Both the position numbers and the translations under genes were made by a program. The notes under the pieces were generated by a model. It saw only the letters and a program-made list of their open reading frames with translations, searched no databases and was not told the DNA's origin. Below are positions 15,898 to 24,866 of a stretch of 36,240 nucleotides of DNA, piece by piece. Origin of the DNA: Pseudanabaena sp. UWO311 (GTDB lineage: Bacteria > Cyanobacteriota > Cyanobacteriia > Pseudanabaenales > Pseudanabaenaceae); contig NZ_SJEE01000045.1 of NCBI RefSeq assembly GCF_006937785.1, positions 1-36,240 of the forward strand. The letters are read 5' to 3'. Each line of letters opens with the position of its first letter. The first letter of the stretch is position 1.

Positions 15898-16653
15898 ATG
15901 AAATTTTTTAAAAAGCATAATTCAGCGATCGCTTACCTACTCACCTTATTTACATTGACAAATGTAATAGGATGCAGTCAGGAATCTCCCCAAGTAAAGA
16001 CCGCACCAAATACAACAACTCCAGCAATAACAGCTTCACCCGTAGCCGCGAATGCAACAACTCCAAAGAGAACCTTTACGCCTGAGATTGTTAAGGCTTA
16101 CGTAGAAGGCTGTCAAGCATCAGGTGGAACAAAAACATATTGCAACTGTTTTATCGGGAAAATCAAAGTGTCATTCAGTCCAGATGAATTTGACCAAGCT
16201 GGTGAGACCTTTAAGTTAAAAGGCAAGATTCCCGATGCTATAACCAAATCTATGAAAGCATGTGAACCTGCCCCAGTTCCCACAGCAAAACCAACGACTC
16301 CTTCAACAAATCAACCACAAAATCAGTCAGCACCTTTACCTGCGCCTGCAAACGATAATGCAGAACAACAACTTGCACAGCACCTGAAGAAAATTGGAGC
16401 AGTTATGTATGGCACTTATTGGTGTCCATACTGTACTAAACAGAAACAGCTGTTTGGAGAGGCAATTAGTGAAGTTCAATATATTGAGTGCGATCCAAGG
16501 GGGAATAATGCAAGCCCAGAGCTTTGTGAGAGTTTTGGTGTGAGGAGCTTTCCTACTTGGCAAATTAATGGTCAGTCTTATAGCGGAAGTCGCGATCTTA
16601 AAGATATTGCCACAATTTCTGGCTATACAGGCTCTCGCAACTTTAAATATTAA
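15898..16653 (+). CDS. thioredoxin-like lipoprotein with a WCPYC motif
   Basis: The 251-residue protein has a lipoprotein signal ending VIGC (Cys26). A Thr/Pro-rich linker leads to a small cysteine-containing domain (residues 58-122: Cys72, Cys82, Cys84, Cys122), then a second Pro-rich linker and a thioredoxin-like domain (165-251). That domain has the CXXC WCPYC at 175-179, extra Cys198 and Cys210, and a cis-Pro before the last strands (SFPT, Pro219). It resembles the thioredoxin domain attached to cyanobacterial VKOR, but no VKOR part is present. The gene starts the cluster and ends 5 bases before ccdA. It probably exchanges thiols on the outer side of the membrane. Confidence 0.82.
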   Translation: MKFFKKHNSAIAYLLTLFTLTNVIGCSQESPQVKTAPNTTTPAITASPVAANATTPKRTFTPEIVKAYVEGCQASGGTKTYCNCFIGKIKVSFSPDEFDQAGETFKLKGKIPDAITKSMKACEPAPVPTAKPTTPSTNQPQNQSAPLPAPANDNAEQQLAQHLKKIGAVMYGTYWCPYCTKQKQLFGEAISEVQYIECDPRGNNASPELCESFGVRSFPTWQINGQSYSGSRDLKDIATISGYTGSRNFKY

Positions 16654-16658
16654 AGTCT

Positions 16659-17519
16659 ATGTCACGCATTAACAAGCTTATTCAGACGTTTTCCAAGACT
16701 TCCTATGGGAGATTGTTTATTTCGACTATGCTTTGCATTGCTACGATAATTACAGTCTTAGGGATCAGCCAAGTTAATTGGACATTACTATTCCAACCAG
16801 TTCAAGATTTTGTGTTTCAGGTGGATTCTAGCTATCACAATTGGTTTAGCCAACAGACAACTACAAATCCATTTATATTAGTTCCATTAGCATATACTGG
16901 TGGTCTGATCGCGAGTATCTCTCCATGTATATTAGCTTTACTTCCAGTTAATCTCAGTTATATTGGAACCCGTGAAATTACATCACGATGGGATGCCTTT
17001 ATCAAAGCTGGTGGCTTTGTTTTGGGAGTTGTAACTGTTCTTTGTATACTTGGGCTTTTTTCTTCCCTTGCTGGGTTTGTAATGATTAAATATCGAGGAT
17101 ACATTCATACTCTTGTGGGAATTATTATCCTTTTAATGGGATTAAGCCTCTGGGGTGTTTTTCGCTTACCCTTACCTCAAACAAACTTTAGGTTGCCTGT
17201 TCTTGGTTCTTATGGAATTGGTTTAACCTTTGCTCTCTTAAGCTCTCCCTGTTCTAGTCCAATTCTATTCGCTGTGCTGGCTGCCGCCGCCACTTCAGGC
17301 TCTCAGCTTTACAGTGTTTTAGCTATGATTAGTTATGCATTGGGTTACACCACCATTATTTTCTTAGCAAGCCTATTTACGGGTTTGGCGAAGCAAGCGC
17401 GATCGCTAATGAAGCATTCTGAAATGATTACCCGCATTGGTAGTATTGGCTTAATCCTAATGGGAGGATTTTATCTGATGACAGGTATGCAGTGGATTGT
17501 AGCAGTATTAAAGATTTAG
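16659..17519 (+). CDS. ccdA: CcdA-family transmembrane thiol-electron carrier
   Basis: The 286-residue protein has an N-terminal membrane anchor (about 19-38) and then six hydrophobic segments from residue 72. The two membrane cysteines typical of CcdA/DsbD-beta are present: Cys90 in ISPCILALLP and Cys198 in SSPCSSPIL. The family moves reducing power from cytosolic thioredoxin across the membrane to extracytoplasmic thioredoxin-like proteins, classically for cytochrome c maturation. Here its obvious partner is the lipoprotein 5 bases upstream. The N-terminal extra segment of about 70 residues is not part of the core family. Confidence 0.88.
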   Translation: MSRINKLIQTFSKTSYGRLFISTMLCIATIITVLGISQVNWTLLFQPVQDFVFQVDSSYHNWFSQQTTTNPFILVPLAYTGGLIASISPCILALLPVNLSYIGTREITSRWDAFIKAGGFVLGVVTVLCILGLFSSLAGFVMIKYRGYIHTLVGIIILLMGLSLWGVFRLPLPQTNFRLPVLGSYGIGLTFALLSSPCSSPILFAVLAAAATSGSQLYSVLAMISYALGYTTIIFLASLFTGLAKQARSLMKHSEMITRIGSIGLILMGGFYLMTGMQWIVAVLKI

Positions 17520-17573
17520 TCTAGACGAATTCCAGATATATGTTTGATTGTTAATTTATATGTGTAAAGTCCT

Positions 17574-18824
17574 ATGAAATTTACAAAAAAGCATAATACA
17601 ACTCTTGTCTATCTCCTGATCTTGTTTGTATTAACAAATATGATTGGGTGCGATCGCAAATCACCACAGATAGCTCCACCAGTTGTCAAAACTGATCCAA
17701 CAATACATTGTCAAAAAGAATCGGCAACGAGTTTTTTAGTGATTGGCGGAGGTGGTGCGCCCAATAATAACGAAATTGCACTAGAAAAGAATCTACTGTA
17801 TTTTCAGCGATCGCTTTGTGAAATGGGATATGCACCCAAGCAAGCAAAAATCTTTTTTGCTAATGGTAATAATGGAGATGCCACGATTAGATATATTGAT
17901 AAGTCTAATCAGGAGCGATATAAACCGCCCAACATCCCCAATCTTAATGGAAGTTCTACTTACAGAAATTTAAAGGGTTCTCTTTTAGAAGATCAGTCTA
18001 TAAAGCCTGTGTTTTTCTATTTTACAGGGCATGGCTTGCTAAACAAAAAGAATAATAATGATAACACTATAATTTTATGGAATGAGCAATATGTGAGCGT
18101 CAAACAATTGGCAAAAGTCCTCGATCAAATGCCATATCAAAAACCTTTTGTAACAATGATGTCGCAATGTTACTCTGGCTCATTTACTAACTTAATTTAT
18201 AAGAATGGCGATCGCAGACAGCCAATAGCCAAGCAACGACGTTGTGGCTTTTTTGCAACTATTAAGACTTTACCTTCAGTAGGATGCACTCCTGAAGTTG
18301 ATGAAGCTGATTATCAAGACTATAGTTCGAGTTTTTATGCTGGATTAACGGGAGTTAATCGCGTCAATCAACCCGTTCCTTCTGCTGATTATAACCTCAA
18401 TGGCAAGGTCGCTTATAATGAAGCCCATGCCTATGCCAAAATCGATGATAAGAGTACGGATTTGCCAATTTCCACATCAGAGGCTTGGCTTCAGGATCGA
18501 GCATCTCAAAAAGATCGAGATGTGATTGTAAATCAGCCGATCGCATCTTTGTTAGTAAGCGCTCGTCCTGAGCAGCACTTCGTGGTTAGTTCCATAATCA
18601 AGATGCTTAATATAAATAGTGCTCTATCGTTTAATCAAAACAAAAAAGTTTTAGCTTTAATACTAAATGATGAAATCAAACAGACTTATTTGGAACGATT
18701 GCGAATGGAATTAACTAATATTGTTATGGAGCAGCAGATTCGTAAATTAGGCGATCGCAATAATATTAATATTATTGATCGCTTAATTGAATGTGAAAGT
18801 GGCTCTTGGGAGAATAATTCTTGA
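17574..18824 (+). CDS. caspase-like (C13/C14-type fold) lipoprotein
   Basis: The 416-residue protein has a lipoprotein signal ending MIGC (Cys26). Residues 50-320 fit a caspase-hemoglobinase fold: an initial beta strand (SFLVIGGGG), FYFTGHG with the candidate catalytic His153, and MMSQCYSGSF with the candidate Cys199. Subfamily (legumain-like C13 or metacaspase-like C14) is undecided. The C-terminal 100 residues are helical and unlike anything I know. The signal peptide closely matches that of the thioredoxin-like lipoprotein two genes upstream. The gene follows ccdA by 54 bases. Substrate unknown; periplasmic or lumenal exposure is inferred from the lipobox. Confidence 0.75.
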   Translation: MKFTKKHNTTLVYLLILFVLTNMIGCDRKSPQIAPPVVKTDPTIHCQKESATSFLVIGGGGAPNNNEIALEKNLLYFQRSLCEMGYAPKQAKIFFANGNNGDATIRYIDKSNQERYKPPNIPNLNGSSTYRNLKGSLLEDQSIKPVFFYFTGHGLLNKKNNNDNTIILWNEQYVSVKQLAKVLDQMPYQKPFVTMMSQCYSGSFTNLIYKNGDRRQPIAKQRRCGFFATIKTLPSVGCTPEVDEADYQDYSSSFYAGLTGVNRVNQPVPSADYNLNGKVAYNEAHAYAKIDDKSTDLPISTSEAWLQDRASQKDRDVIVNQPIASLLVSARPEQHFVVSSIIKMLNINSALSFNQNKKVLALILNDEIKQTYLERLRMELTNIVMEQQIRKLGDRNNINIIDRLIECESGSWENNS

Positions 18825-18886
18825 TAGTTGCATAGGTGAGGATATCCGAGAAATAGTAAGTCAACAGGACAGTTATAGAAATTGTT

Positions 18887-20272
18887 ATGAAAGCAAGCCA
18901 TTATTGGCAATTTGTGAAATTAAAGGCGACAGGGCAATGCATCCGCGAAACGATCGCAAATGCTAGAGAGTTTTTCTTGCAGCAATTTTCGGCAACAGAT
19001 GATCTTGATGCTGTTCCTGAATTGACAGATTTACAAATTCAAAAACAACTATGGCAATTGCGGCAAAATGGCGAAGCGATCGCAGAAATTTGCTTGCGAT
19101 GCTTTATTTCTAATCAAATCGAACAAACCTGTTATCAGATCGCTAATCAGTTTGGGACTGTGCATGGATTCCGATATCACGATCTGTTGATTTTTGTACT
19201 GAATGATTATATTGAACGCCATCAAAATCAGAGCAAATTCATTTCAGAAGCCTGTGAAATTCTAGACAGCTTTGAGCCAGAGCGCAGTAACTTAGCAACT
19301 TGGACAAGTCGTAAGGTTAAGCAAAATCGTGAGTTAAATGCTTTTTTATTGGAGCATGGCGTTTATCTCGTCAGCGATTGGGCAATACTCAATGACACTA
19401 GTCCTAAGCAATTGGAACGCATTTATGCAGGGTTTTATCAAACTGCTCAATATTCCATTCAACAGACAAAAAATCTATTGGAAGCCTATCATGCGGTTTA
19501 TCGGATGGATCGATTGCAATCAAGATTAAATGGAAGCAAAGGTCAATGCCCTGTCCCCTCGTCAGAACAGTTACAAAAGATTTACGAATATCTAGTAGCA
19601 AATCATGCTGAAAATCATGTTGTACCTACAGCGCCAACAAATATTCTGGATAAATTGCAAGAGATGGCGAGCAGATTACGTCAATATCGCATACAGGCTA
19701 GGGGTGGTAAATCCCGACAAATATCCCTCGATCAACCGAATTTAGCAATTAATCCTGAGGCTTTATTAGCTAATTCTGAAAATGAGAATGAAGCATTTTC
19801 TTTCCTAGCGGCCTATCGCCAGCAGTTTGAGCACTGCTTAGAGAAAGCGATCGCAAAAGTAACTGACATTCGTCATACAAAACTCAAACAGAGATCGCCT
19901 GTGCAAGCTGCAAACTTTCTAATTGGTTTGAGCTTATTTCACTGTCGTGGTCAAACTATGGCTGAGATTGCATCTGAGATAGGGTTAGAGGCTCAATATC
20001 AAGTAACGCGGCTTCTTAAGCTCAAGGAATTGCGATCGGATATTCGCCGTGAAATTTTAGGCGATTTGCGTGAAGAAGTAATCGGACTAGTCAAGTTCTA
20101 TGCTGAGCCTTCTTTGTTATCGGAACTTGATCAAAAACTTGATGTTATTTTACAAGAATTAGTAGAGGAAGAAATGGAATGCGCCGAAGCCGAAAGTATC
20201 AAAAGCAAAGGAATTCCTCTACAAAGTCGCTTTGCTGTAAGGCTTTGTAAGTATTTGCAGCAACTCAGATAA
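18887..20272 (+). CDS. sigma-70-like protein of a DUF1822/CHAT gene set
   Basis: The 461-residue soluble protein has a central segment FEPERSNLATWTSRKVKQNR (about 130-149) resembling the sigma region 2 helix pattern. A second HTH-like region near residues 345-395 (GQTMAEIASEIGLEAQYQVT) resembles region 4. It is much larger than an ordinary ECF sigma factor, and the similarity is weak, so real sigma activity is uncertain. The same order (sigma-like, DUF1822, CHAT) recurs at 26218-32547, which supports the assignment. It is followed by a 250-base gap with an inverted repeat and then DUF1822. Confidence 0.6.
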   Translation: MKASHYWQFVKLKATGQCIRETIANAREFFLQQFSATDDLDAVPELTDLQIQKQLWQLRQNGEAIAEICLRCFISNQIEQTCYQIANQFGTVHGFRYHDLLIFVLNDYIERHQNQSKFISEACEILDSFEPERSNLATWTSRKVKQNRELNAFLLEHGVYLVSDWAILNDTSPKQLERIYAGFYQTAQYSIQQTKNLLEAYHAVYRMDRLQSRLNGSKGQCPVPSSEQLQKIYEYLVANHAENHVVPTAPTNILDKLQEMASRLRQYRIQARGGKSRQISLDQPNLAINPEALLANSENENEAFSFLAAYRQQFEHCLEKAIAKVTDIRHTKLKQRSPVQAANFLIGLSLFHCRGQTMAEIASEIGLEAQYQVTRLLKLKELRSDIRREILGDLREEVIGLVKFYAEPSLLSELDQKLDVILQELVEEEMECAEAESIKSKGIPLQSRFAVRLCKYLQQLR

Positions 20273-20297
20273 TGAATTTCCTGCTACTAGCGTGGCA

Positions 20298-20370
20298 GGG
20301 CAACCACGGGGGGATTGCCCCTACCTGAAATAATTCATGTTTTGTAGGGGCTGTGCCCCCGTGCCAGCCC
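20298..20370. repeat. inverted G/C-rich repeat pair
   Basis: A 27-base G/C-run-rich segment (20298-20324) faces a diverged inverted copy (20344-20370) across 19 bases. The core is GGGGGGATTGCCCCTAC against GTAGGGGCTGTGCCCCC. Such elements recur in cyanobacterial intergenic regions. It follows the sigma-like gene and could end its transcript. The rest of 20273-20525 is unremarkable. Confidence 0.65.
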
Positions 20371-20525
20371 CAGACTTCCGCCATTGCAGGAATTTCTTCA
20401 ACGTAATATCAGAAAGATAACATTGCATAACTCTCAACAAACTAGCGCTATGAATAGACAACAAATTAGAATAGGTAAGTACCATAATGATGGCATTAAA
20501 TTTACTCAATACTGGGGGAAAGACA

Positions 20526-21662
20526 ATGCTTAGTGACTTTGAAACGCTCCCTATTGAATCGATCGCTTTGTCGCCCGAAATTATTCATCAAGCGATCGCC
20601 TTTTCACAAAATGCTAGTAACCAATGGCAGACATATCTAGATGCGATCGCCTATTTGACGATATGCGAATGGCTACATGAGCGCTCACCTAGTCTTGCTT
20701 CGGTAAAGCATTCTGGAGACAGCACTAATTGCCAAGCAAATATTCATTATCTCAAGGTGAACGGCTTTACGCTTTATGTCCGAGGAAAAACGCCAGCTTC
20801 AGATGATTTGGTGGAAATACCTGCCGATATTTTGCAGCCGCAAATCCCTACGAGTGAAAACAATCAAGCTTCAAGTAATACTTTTATCGTCATTGTCGAA
20901 ATTTACGAAGAGATTGAAGAGGCGTTAATTTTAGGATTTAGTAGTCATCTACAATTAGTCAAACATCTTGCGGATCTAAAACGCGATCGCCTTGAGAATA
21001 CCTACCAAGTGCCGCTATCCCTATTTGATGACCAATCAGAGCGCTTGTTACTTTATCTCCAACATTTGGAACCCGTATTAGAAACCATAAATGCGTCTCA
21101 CCCAGAAGCGATCGCAGAATCGTCTCAAGTGAATATGACTGAGTTAATTCTCAATACTGGACTATGGTTGCAATCACAACTAGATGAAATCGCCCAAACC
21201 TTAGCTTGGCAACTATTGCCAACTTGGCAGCCCAATTATGCATCAGCACTACGCTCTCCTGCTACAGAAATGCAAACAATTATCAGTGAAGTAGCGCGGC
21301 TAACGGCTGATATTCCTGCCCATGCAAAAGCCGCCTATCATGACTTTCAACTTGGCGATCGCCATTTGCGTCTATATGCGACGGTGTGGGCAAATGGCGA
21401 TCGCACAGAAAATCCTGAGTGGTCATTATTACTTGTACTTGGTTCTCAATCCAGCAACGAGATTCCCTATGGTGTGAGAATGCGAATTCGCGATCAGCAG
21501 CAAGTTTTAGTAGATCGCAGACTAGAGCCAAATACTAGTGACCTATATCTTTATGCTTGCGTCACAGGCGAACAAAATGAAGTGTTTACAGTGTCGATTT
21601 CTTTGCCCAGTGGTGTTATGTTAACCTTACCAGCTTTTGCATTTTATCCCAATGCACTCTAA
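20526..21662 (+). CDS. DUF1822-family protein
   Basis: The 378-residue soluble protein follows the DUF1822 pattern: an N-terminal helix region with SNQWQTYLDAIAYLTICEWL, a middle domain with NCQANIHYLKVNGFTLYVRG and VEIPADILQPQ, then a 'GFSSHLQL' strand, and a C-terminal beta-rich domain (LRLYATVWANGD onward). The function is unknown; the family is largely cyanobacterial and often sits beside sigma-like and CHAT/CHASE2 genes. I chose ATG 20526 because GGGGGAAAG lies just upstream; an ATG at 20487 would add 13 residues. The stop TAA abuts the ATG of the next gene, so the two are translationally coupled. Confidence 0.85.
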   Translation: MLSDFETLPIESIALSPEIIHQAIAFSQNASNQWQTYLDAIAYLTICEWLHERSPSLASVKHSGDSTNCQANIHYLKVNGFTLYVRGKTPASDDLVEIPADILQPQIPTSENNQASSNTFIVIVEIYEEIEEALILGFSSHLQLVKHLADLKRDRLENTYQVPLSLFDDQSERLLLYLQHLEPVLETINASHPEAIAESSQVNMTELILNTGLWLQSQLDEIAQTLAWQLLPTWQPNYASALRSPATEMQTIISEVARLTADIPAHAKAAYHDFQLGDRHLRLYATVWANGDRTENPEWSLLLVLGSQSSNEIPYGVRMRIRDQQQVLVDRRLEPNTSDLYLYACVTGEQNEVFTVSISLPSGVMLTLPAFAFYPNAL

Positions 21663-24119
21663 ATGCCGACTTATTATCTAGAAGTTGAGAAAATCGAAGC
21701 ACAAAGTCGATTTATGTGCCGATTCCTGTTGTCTTGGGGAAAGAACCAACGCTTACCTGTAGTTGCGATCGCCTACTCAGAAAGCCTTGCTACTAGCTAT
21801 AGTGAATGGCAGTCAGCCTATCTCAACTATTACCGCAATGTTGCATTAGGGGAATCCTTACGCGGTCGAGTTCAAGGCAGTGGCAGTTTTTCGCCTTCAA
21901 CTGTGGATTGGTATGAGAAACTACGAGAATCCGAAGAAAGACTACTCAGAGAATTTAACTTTTGGTTGCGCAGTCCAGAGCTTTATGAACTTTGGGAAGA
22001 AATCAAGCGATCGGCACGGCTGATATCCACTCAATTAGCCAAATCCACATCAGCTCATATTGATTTACTGATCACTTGCTCCGAAGAGTTGAGCTGCTTA
22101 CCTTGGGAAGTATGGAAATTGCAAGATGAATTTGCCTCGCTCGATACGGTACGCATCGCCAGAACCGTCTACTCCAATATCGAGTTGTCCATTCCTCAAT
22201 ATCATCGCCGTCCGAGATTATTAGCAATTTTTGGGGATGAAACAGGCTTAGACTTTCAGCACGATCGCGTTGCCATGCAGATTTTATCGGGATTAGCGGA
22301 AATCCATACGATTTGCTGGGAGGCTAACACAGTAGATAGAATCAATCAAAAACAAAAAATTTGTGAGGCGATCGCCGATGAACAGGGGTGGGACATTCTC
22401 TTTTTTACGGGACATAGCGATCAAACGGATTTTACGGTAGGAAAATTGCTGATCGCACCCAATAGCTCTTTGACTATGAGCGATATTGAGCCTTATCTAC
22501 AGCAAGCTAAAAAGCGAGGTTTACAGATCGCAATTTTCAACTCTTGCAATGGTACTGCGATCGCCTCATGGTCAATCAGCAAAGTGGGAATCCCGCAAGC
22601 GATCGCCATGCGTGAACCAATCCACAATCAAGCCGCTCAGAGCTTTTTGGTACAGTTCCTTAAAAATCTTGCCCAATATCAAGATGTGCATACATCCATG
22701 CTGGGTGCTTGCCGTTATTTACAAGAATCGAGATTATTATTGCCCTCTGTTTACTTGATTCCTTCTCTATTTCGTCATCCTGATGCACAGCTATTTCAGC
22801 TATTGCCAACAGGTTGGAAGTCAATCTTGAGAAGAATTGCCCCAAATCCTTTGCAAGCGATCGCGCTCAGTAGTTTGCTAGCAATTAGCTGTATTCCCTC
22901 TCTGCAAGAATGGATGCTCGATAGTCGTGTTTGGCTGCAAGCCATCTATCGTCAGCAAACCCAGCGTATTCCCCAAGCACCGCCACCCGTTCTTTTAGTG
23001 CAAATCGATGAGGCTTCTTTACAGAAAGCTGCGATCGCCGATCCGTCCCCGATGGATCGGCAATATTTAGCGAAGTTAGTCGATCGCTTAGCTAGCCAAA
23101 AAGCTCAAATCATCGGCATTGATTATTTACTCGATCGCTCCCATCGCAATCTCAAAGATGGCAAAGATAATGGTCAAAGCGATCGCCTTTTAGGTCAGTC
23201 GCTCCAAAATGGTATAAATCAAAAAGATGGAGCTTGGTTTGTCTTAGCTTCCGTTTATAGTGAAGGCAATTGGCTAGAGACATTGCCTGAAATTGCCAGC
23301 AAAAATGGCACAGTGGATGGACATATTCATATGTCGGTACAGTATTTGCCGTTAGTTCAAACCGATGTGCCCAAATTGCCCTTTGCTTATTTACTAGCTG
23401 GATTGCATCGAGTCAGACAAACGCAAAATTTGCGATCGCCTTTAACTCCAGATGCTAGCCTCTTCACCCAAGTCTCTGACAGATTAAGTCTATATGGGAA
23501 GACATTTCGTAATCTGCTGTCACCCACTGCACAAATGCAACCAGTTACTAATTTTGCTCAAGATGAGATCGCTCAGTCGTGGCTACATCCCATTGTTGAT
23601 TTTTCGATTCCCCCCGATCGCATTTATCAGACAATTCCTGCATGGCAATTATTACAGGACAACCCACAAATTCTTGATTTGCAAAACAGTTCTCAAATCG
23701 TAATCATTTCCGCCAACTATTCCGAAGCAGGTGTATTTAAGCAAGGCGAAGATTCCTTCGTGCAACCTGCCGCGATTCGCTATTGGCTACAGCAATCAGC
23801 GCAAACCAAACAACGTGAGACCTATACAGGCGGAGAAGTGCAAGCCTATGCAGTTCATCATTTCTTGCGCGATCGCTATGTTGTGCCAATCCCTGACTCA
23901 TGGATGATACTTTTGTCTCTCTTTAGTGGTGCGATTCTGGTGGGATTTTGGCAACCGCGATCGCGCCGACAGGTATATATTTTGCTCAGTATGAGCTTTA
24001 GTATATATACATTAGCGAGTATCGAGATTTATATTTCTGGGGGGATTCTCTTGCCCATCGTCTTCCCTGCGATCGTTGCGATCGTTTACTGCGCGCCTAA
24101 ATTCATGAAACCTTCATAA
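21663..24119 (+). CDS. CHAT-CHASE2 membrane protein
   Basis: In this 818-residue protein, the N-terminal region (about 1-120) is shared with the CHAT protein at 30727 (compare FNFWLRSPEL with LNQWLRSPSF). Residues 130-380 form a CHAT caspase-like domain with His251 in LFFTGHS and Cys295 in IFNSCNG, the expected dyad. A membrane segment (about 395-411) leads to a CHASE2-type extracytoplasmic sensor domain (about 415-740, with VLLVQIDEASL and IIGIDYLLDR). Hydrophobic segments lie near 760-815. The layout suggests outside sensing controlling an inside protease, the reverse order of most CHASE2 receptors. Its start directly abuts DUF1822. Confidence 0.88.
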   Translation: MPTYYLEVEKIEAQSRFMCRFLLSWGKNQRLPVVAIAYSESLATSYSEWQSAYLNYYRNVALGESLRGRVQGSGSFSPSTVDWYEKLRESEERLLREFNFWLRSPELYELWEEIKRSARLISTQLAKSTSAHIDLLITCSEELSCLPWEVWKLQDEFASLDTVRIARTVYSNIELSIPQYHRRPRLLAIFGDETGLDFQHDRVAMQILSGLAEIHTICWEANTVDRINQKQKICEAIADEQGWDILFFTGHSDQTDFTVGKLLIAPNSSLTMSDIEPYLQQAKKRGLQIAIFNSCNGTAIASWSISKVGIPQAIAMREPIHNQAAQSFLVQFLKNLAQYQDVHTSMLGACRYLQESRLLLPSVYLIPSLFRHPDAQLFQLLPTGWKSILRRIAPNPLQAIALSSLLAISCIPSLQEWMLDSRVWLQAIYRQQTQRIPQAPPPVLLVQIDEASLQKAAIADPSPMDRQYLAKLVDRLASQKAQIIGIDYLLDRSHRNLKDGKDNGQSDRLLGQSLQNGINQKDGAWFVLASVYSEGNWLETLPEIASKNGTVDGHIHMSVQYLPLVQTDVPKLPFAYLLAGLHRVRQTQNLRSPLTPDASLFTQVSDRLSLYGKTFRNLLSPTAQMQPVTNFAQDEIAQSWLHPIVDFSIPPDRIYQTIPAWQLLQDNPQILDLQNSSQIVIISANYSEAGVFKQGEDSFVQPAAIRYWLQQSAQTKQRETYTGGEVQAYAVHHFLRDRYVVPIPDSWMILLSLFSGAILVGFWQPRSRRQVYILLSMSFSIYTLASIEIYISGGILLPIVFPAIVAIVYCAPKFMKPS

Positions 24120-24130
24120 TCTATCCCAAT

Positions 24131-24187
24131 CAAAAACAAACCCTGTAAGGGTTTTAAAAGCACAAAATGGCTACGCCATTTTATGCT
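24131..24187. repeat. dispersed hairpin element, copy 1
   Basis: Two hairpins, AAACCCT-GTA-AGGGTTT (24138-24154) and AGCA-N-AAAATGGC-TAC-GCCATTTT-N-TGCT (24159-24187), stand in the same order and spacing as in a second copy at 30425-30479. Here the element lies between convergent genes (CHAT-CHASE2 and psb28) and could act as a terminator. Confidence 0.8.
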
Positions 24188-24195
24188 GTGGAGAA

Positions 24196-24603
24196 TTACG
24201 ACTCCTTAAGAATAGTCTTGGTCAAATCTACAGGTTCTTGAGCTGCCGCGAATTCCATGCCATTTGCCTCAGCATAGCGCTGCATAAATCGCATAAAGCG
24301 ATCCCAATGTTCATCTGAGCCTACATTAAACACGATTTCAATTTTTGCCAATTCTTCATCATCGCCTTTATCTTTCCAAAACAACTTGGAACTTTTCGGC
24401 TCAATTGAAATCGTGCCTTCACTATCAACTAGACGAATATCATTAAATGATGCCTTAGCAAAACTATTTACCCCTTGCACAGCCTTAATATTTACAAAAG
24501 TCATTTTAACTGAATTCTCGCCTGTTGAACGATCTCGCCTCAACCGTACATCACTCAATTCTTCGGGAATCCCTGCAAAAAATTCTATGGATGGAGATGT
24601 CAT
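24196..24603 (-). CDS. psb28: photosystem II assembly factor Psb28-type
   Basis: The 135-residue soluble protein follows the Psb28 pattern: SIEFFAGIPEELSDVRLRRD, then MTFVNIKA, the strand FNDIRLVDSEGTISIEPKSS and the C-terminal HWDRFMRFMQRYAEANGMEF helix. Psb28 binds the cytoplasmic side of CP47 during photosystem II assembly and repair. Cyanobacteria often have two versions; this divergent one may be Psb28-2. I chose ATG 24603 (MTSPSIEFF); an upstream in-frame start at 24639 would add 12 residues without family support. It is divergent from pfkA and convergent with the CHAT-CHASE2 gene. Confidence 0.85.
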   Translation of the reverse strand: MTSPSIEFFAGIPEELSDVRLRRDRSTGENSVKMTFVNIKAVQGVNSFAKASFNDIRLVDSEGTISIEPKSSKLFWKDKGDDEELAKIEIVFNVGSDEHWDRFMRFMQRYAEANGMEFAAAQEPVDLTKTILKES

Positions 24604-24866
24604 GATAATCACTTTGTGGTTAAAGTAGATGCATTTCATACTATGTATATTCCATTCTCTAATTTCTGGCTAAATAACAACAAGAAAAACATAAAACTTA
24701 AATACTCTAGAGGTGTGTATGAACTTGTGTTGCAAGATCTGAGAGGTTTTCTTAAGTTTTGTCGTAACTGAGGATTTGACGCTCTAAAAGCGAGAAAATA
24801 GGATGCGATCGATTGTTCATTTGTTCATCCTGAATTGATGAGATTATCCATAAATGGAAAGATGAA

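Noticed and set aside
15898-16653. VKOR fusion protein
   Set aside because: Only the thioredoxin-like domain is similar; there is no four-helix VKOR membrane domain, and the N-terminus is a lipoprotein signal.
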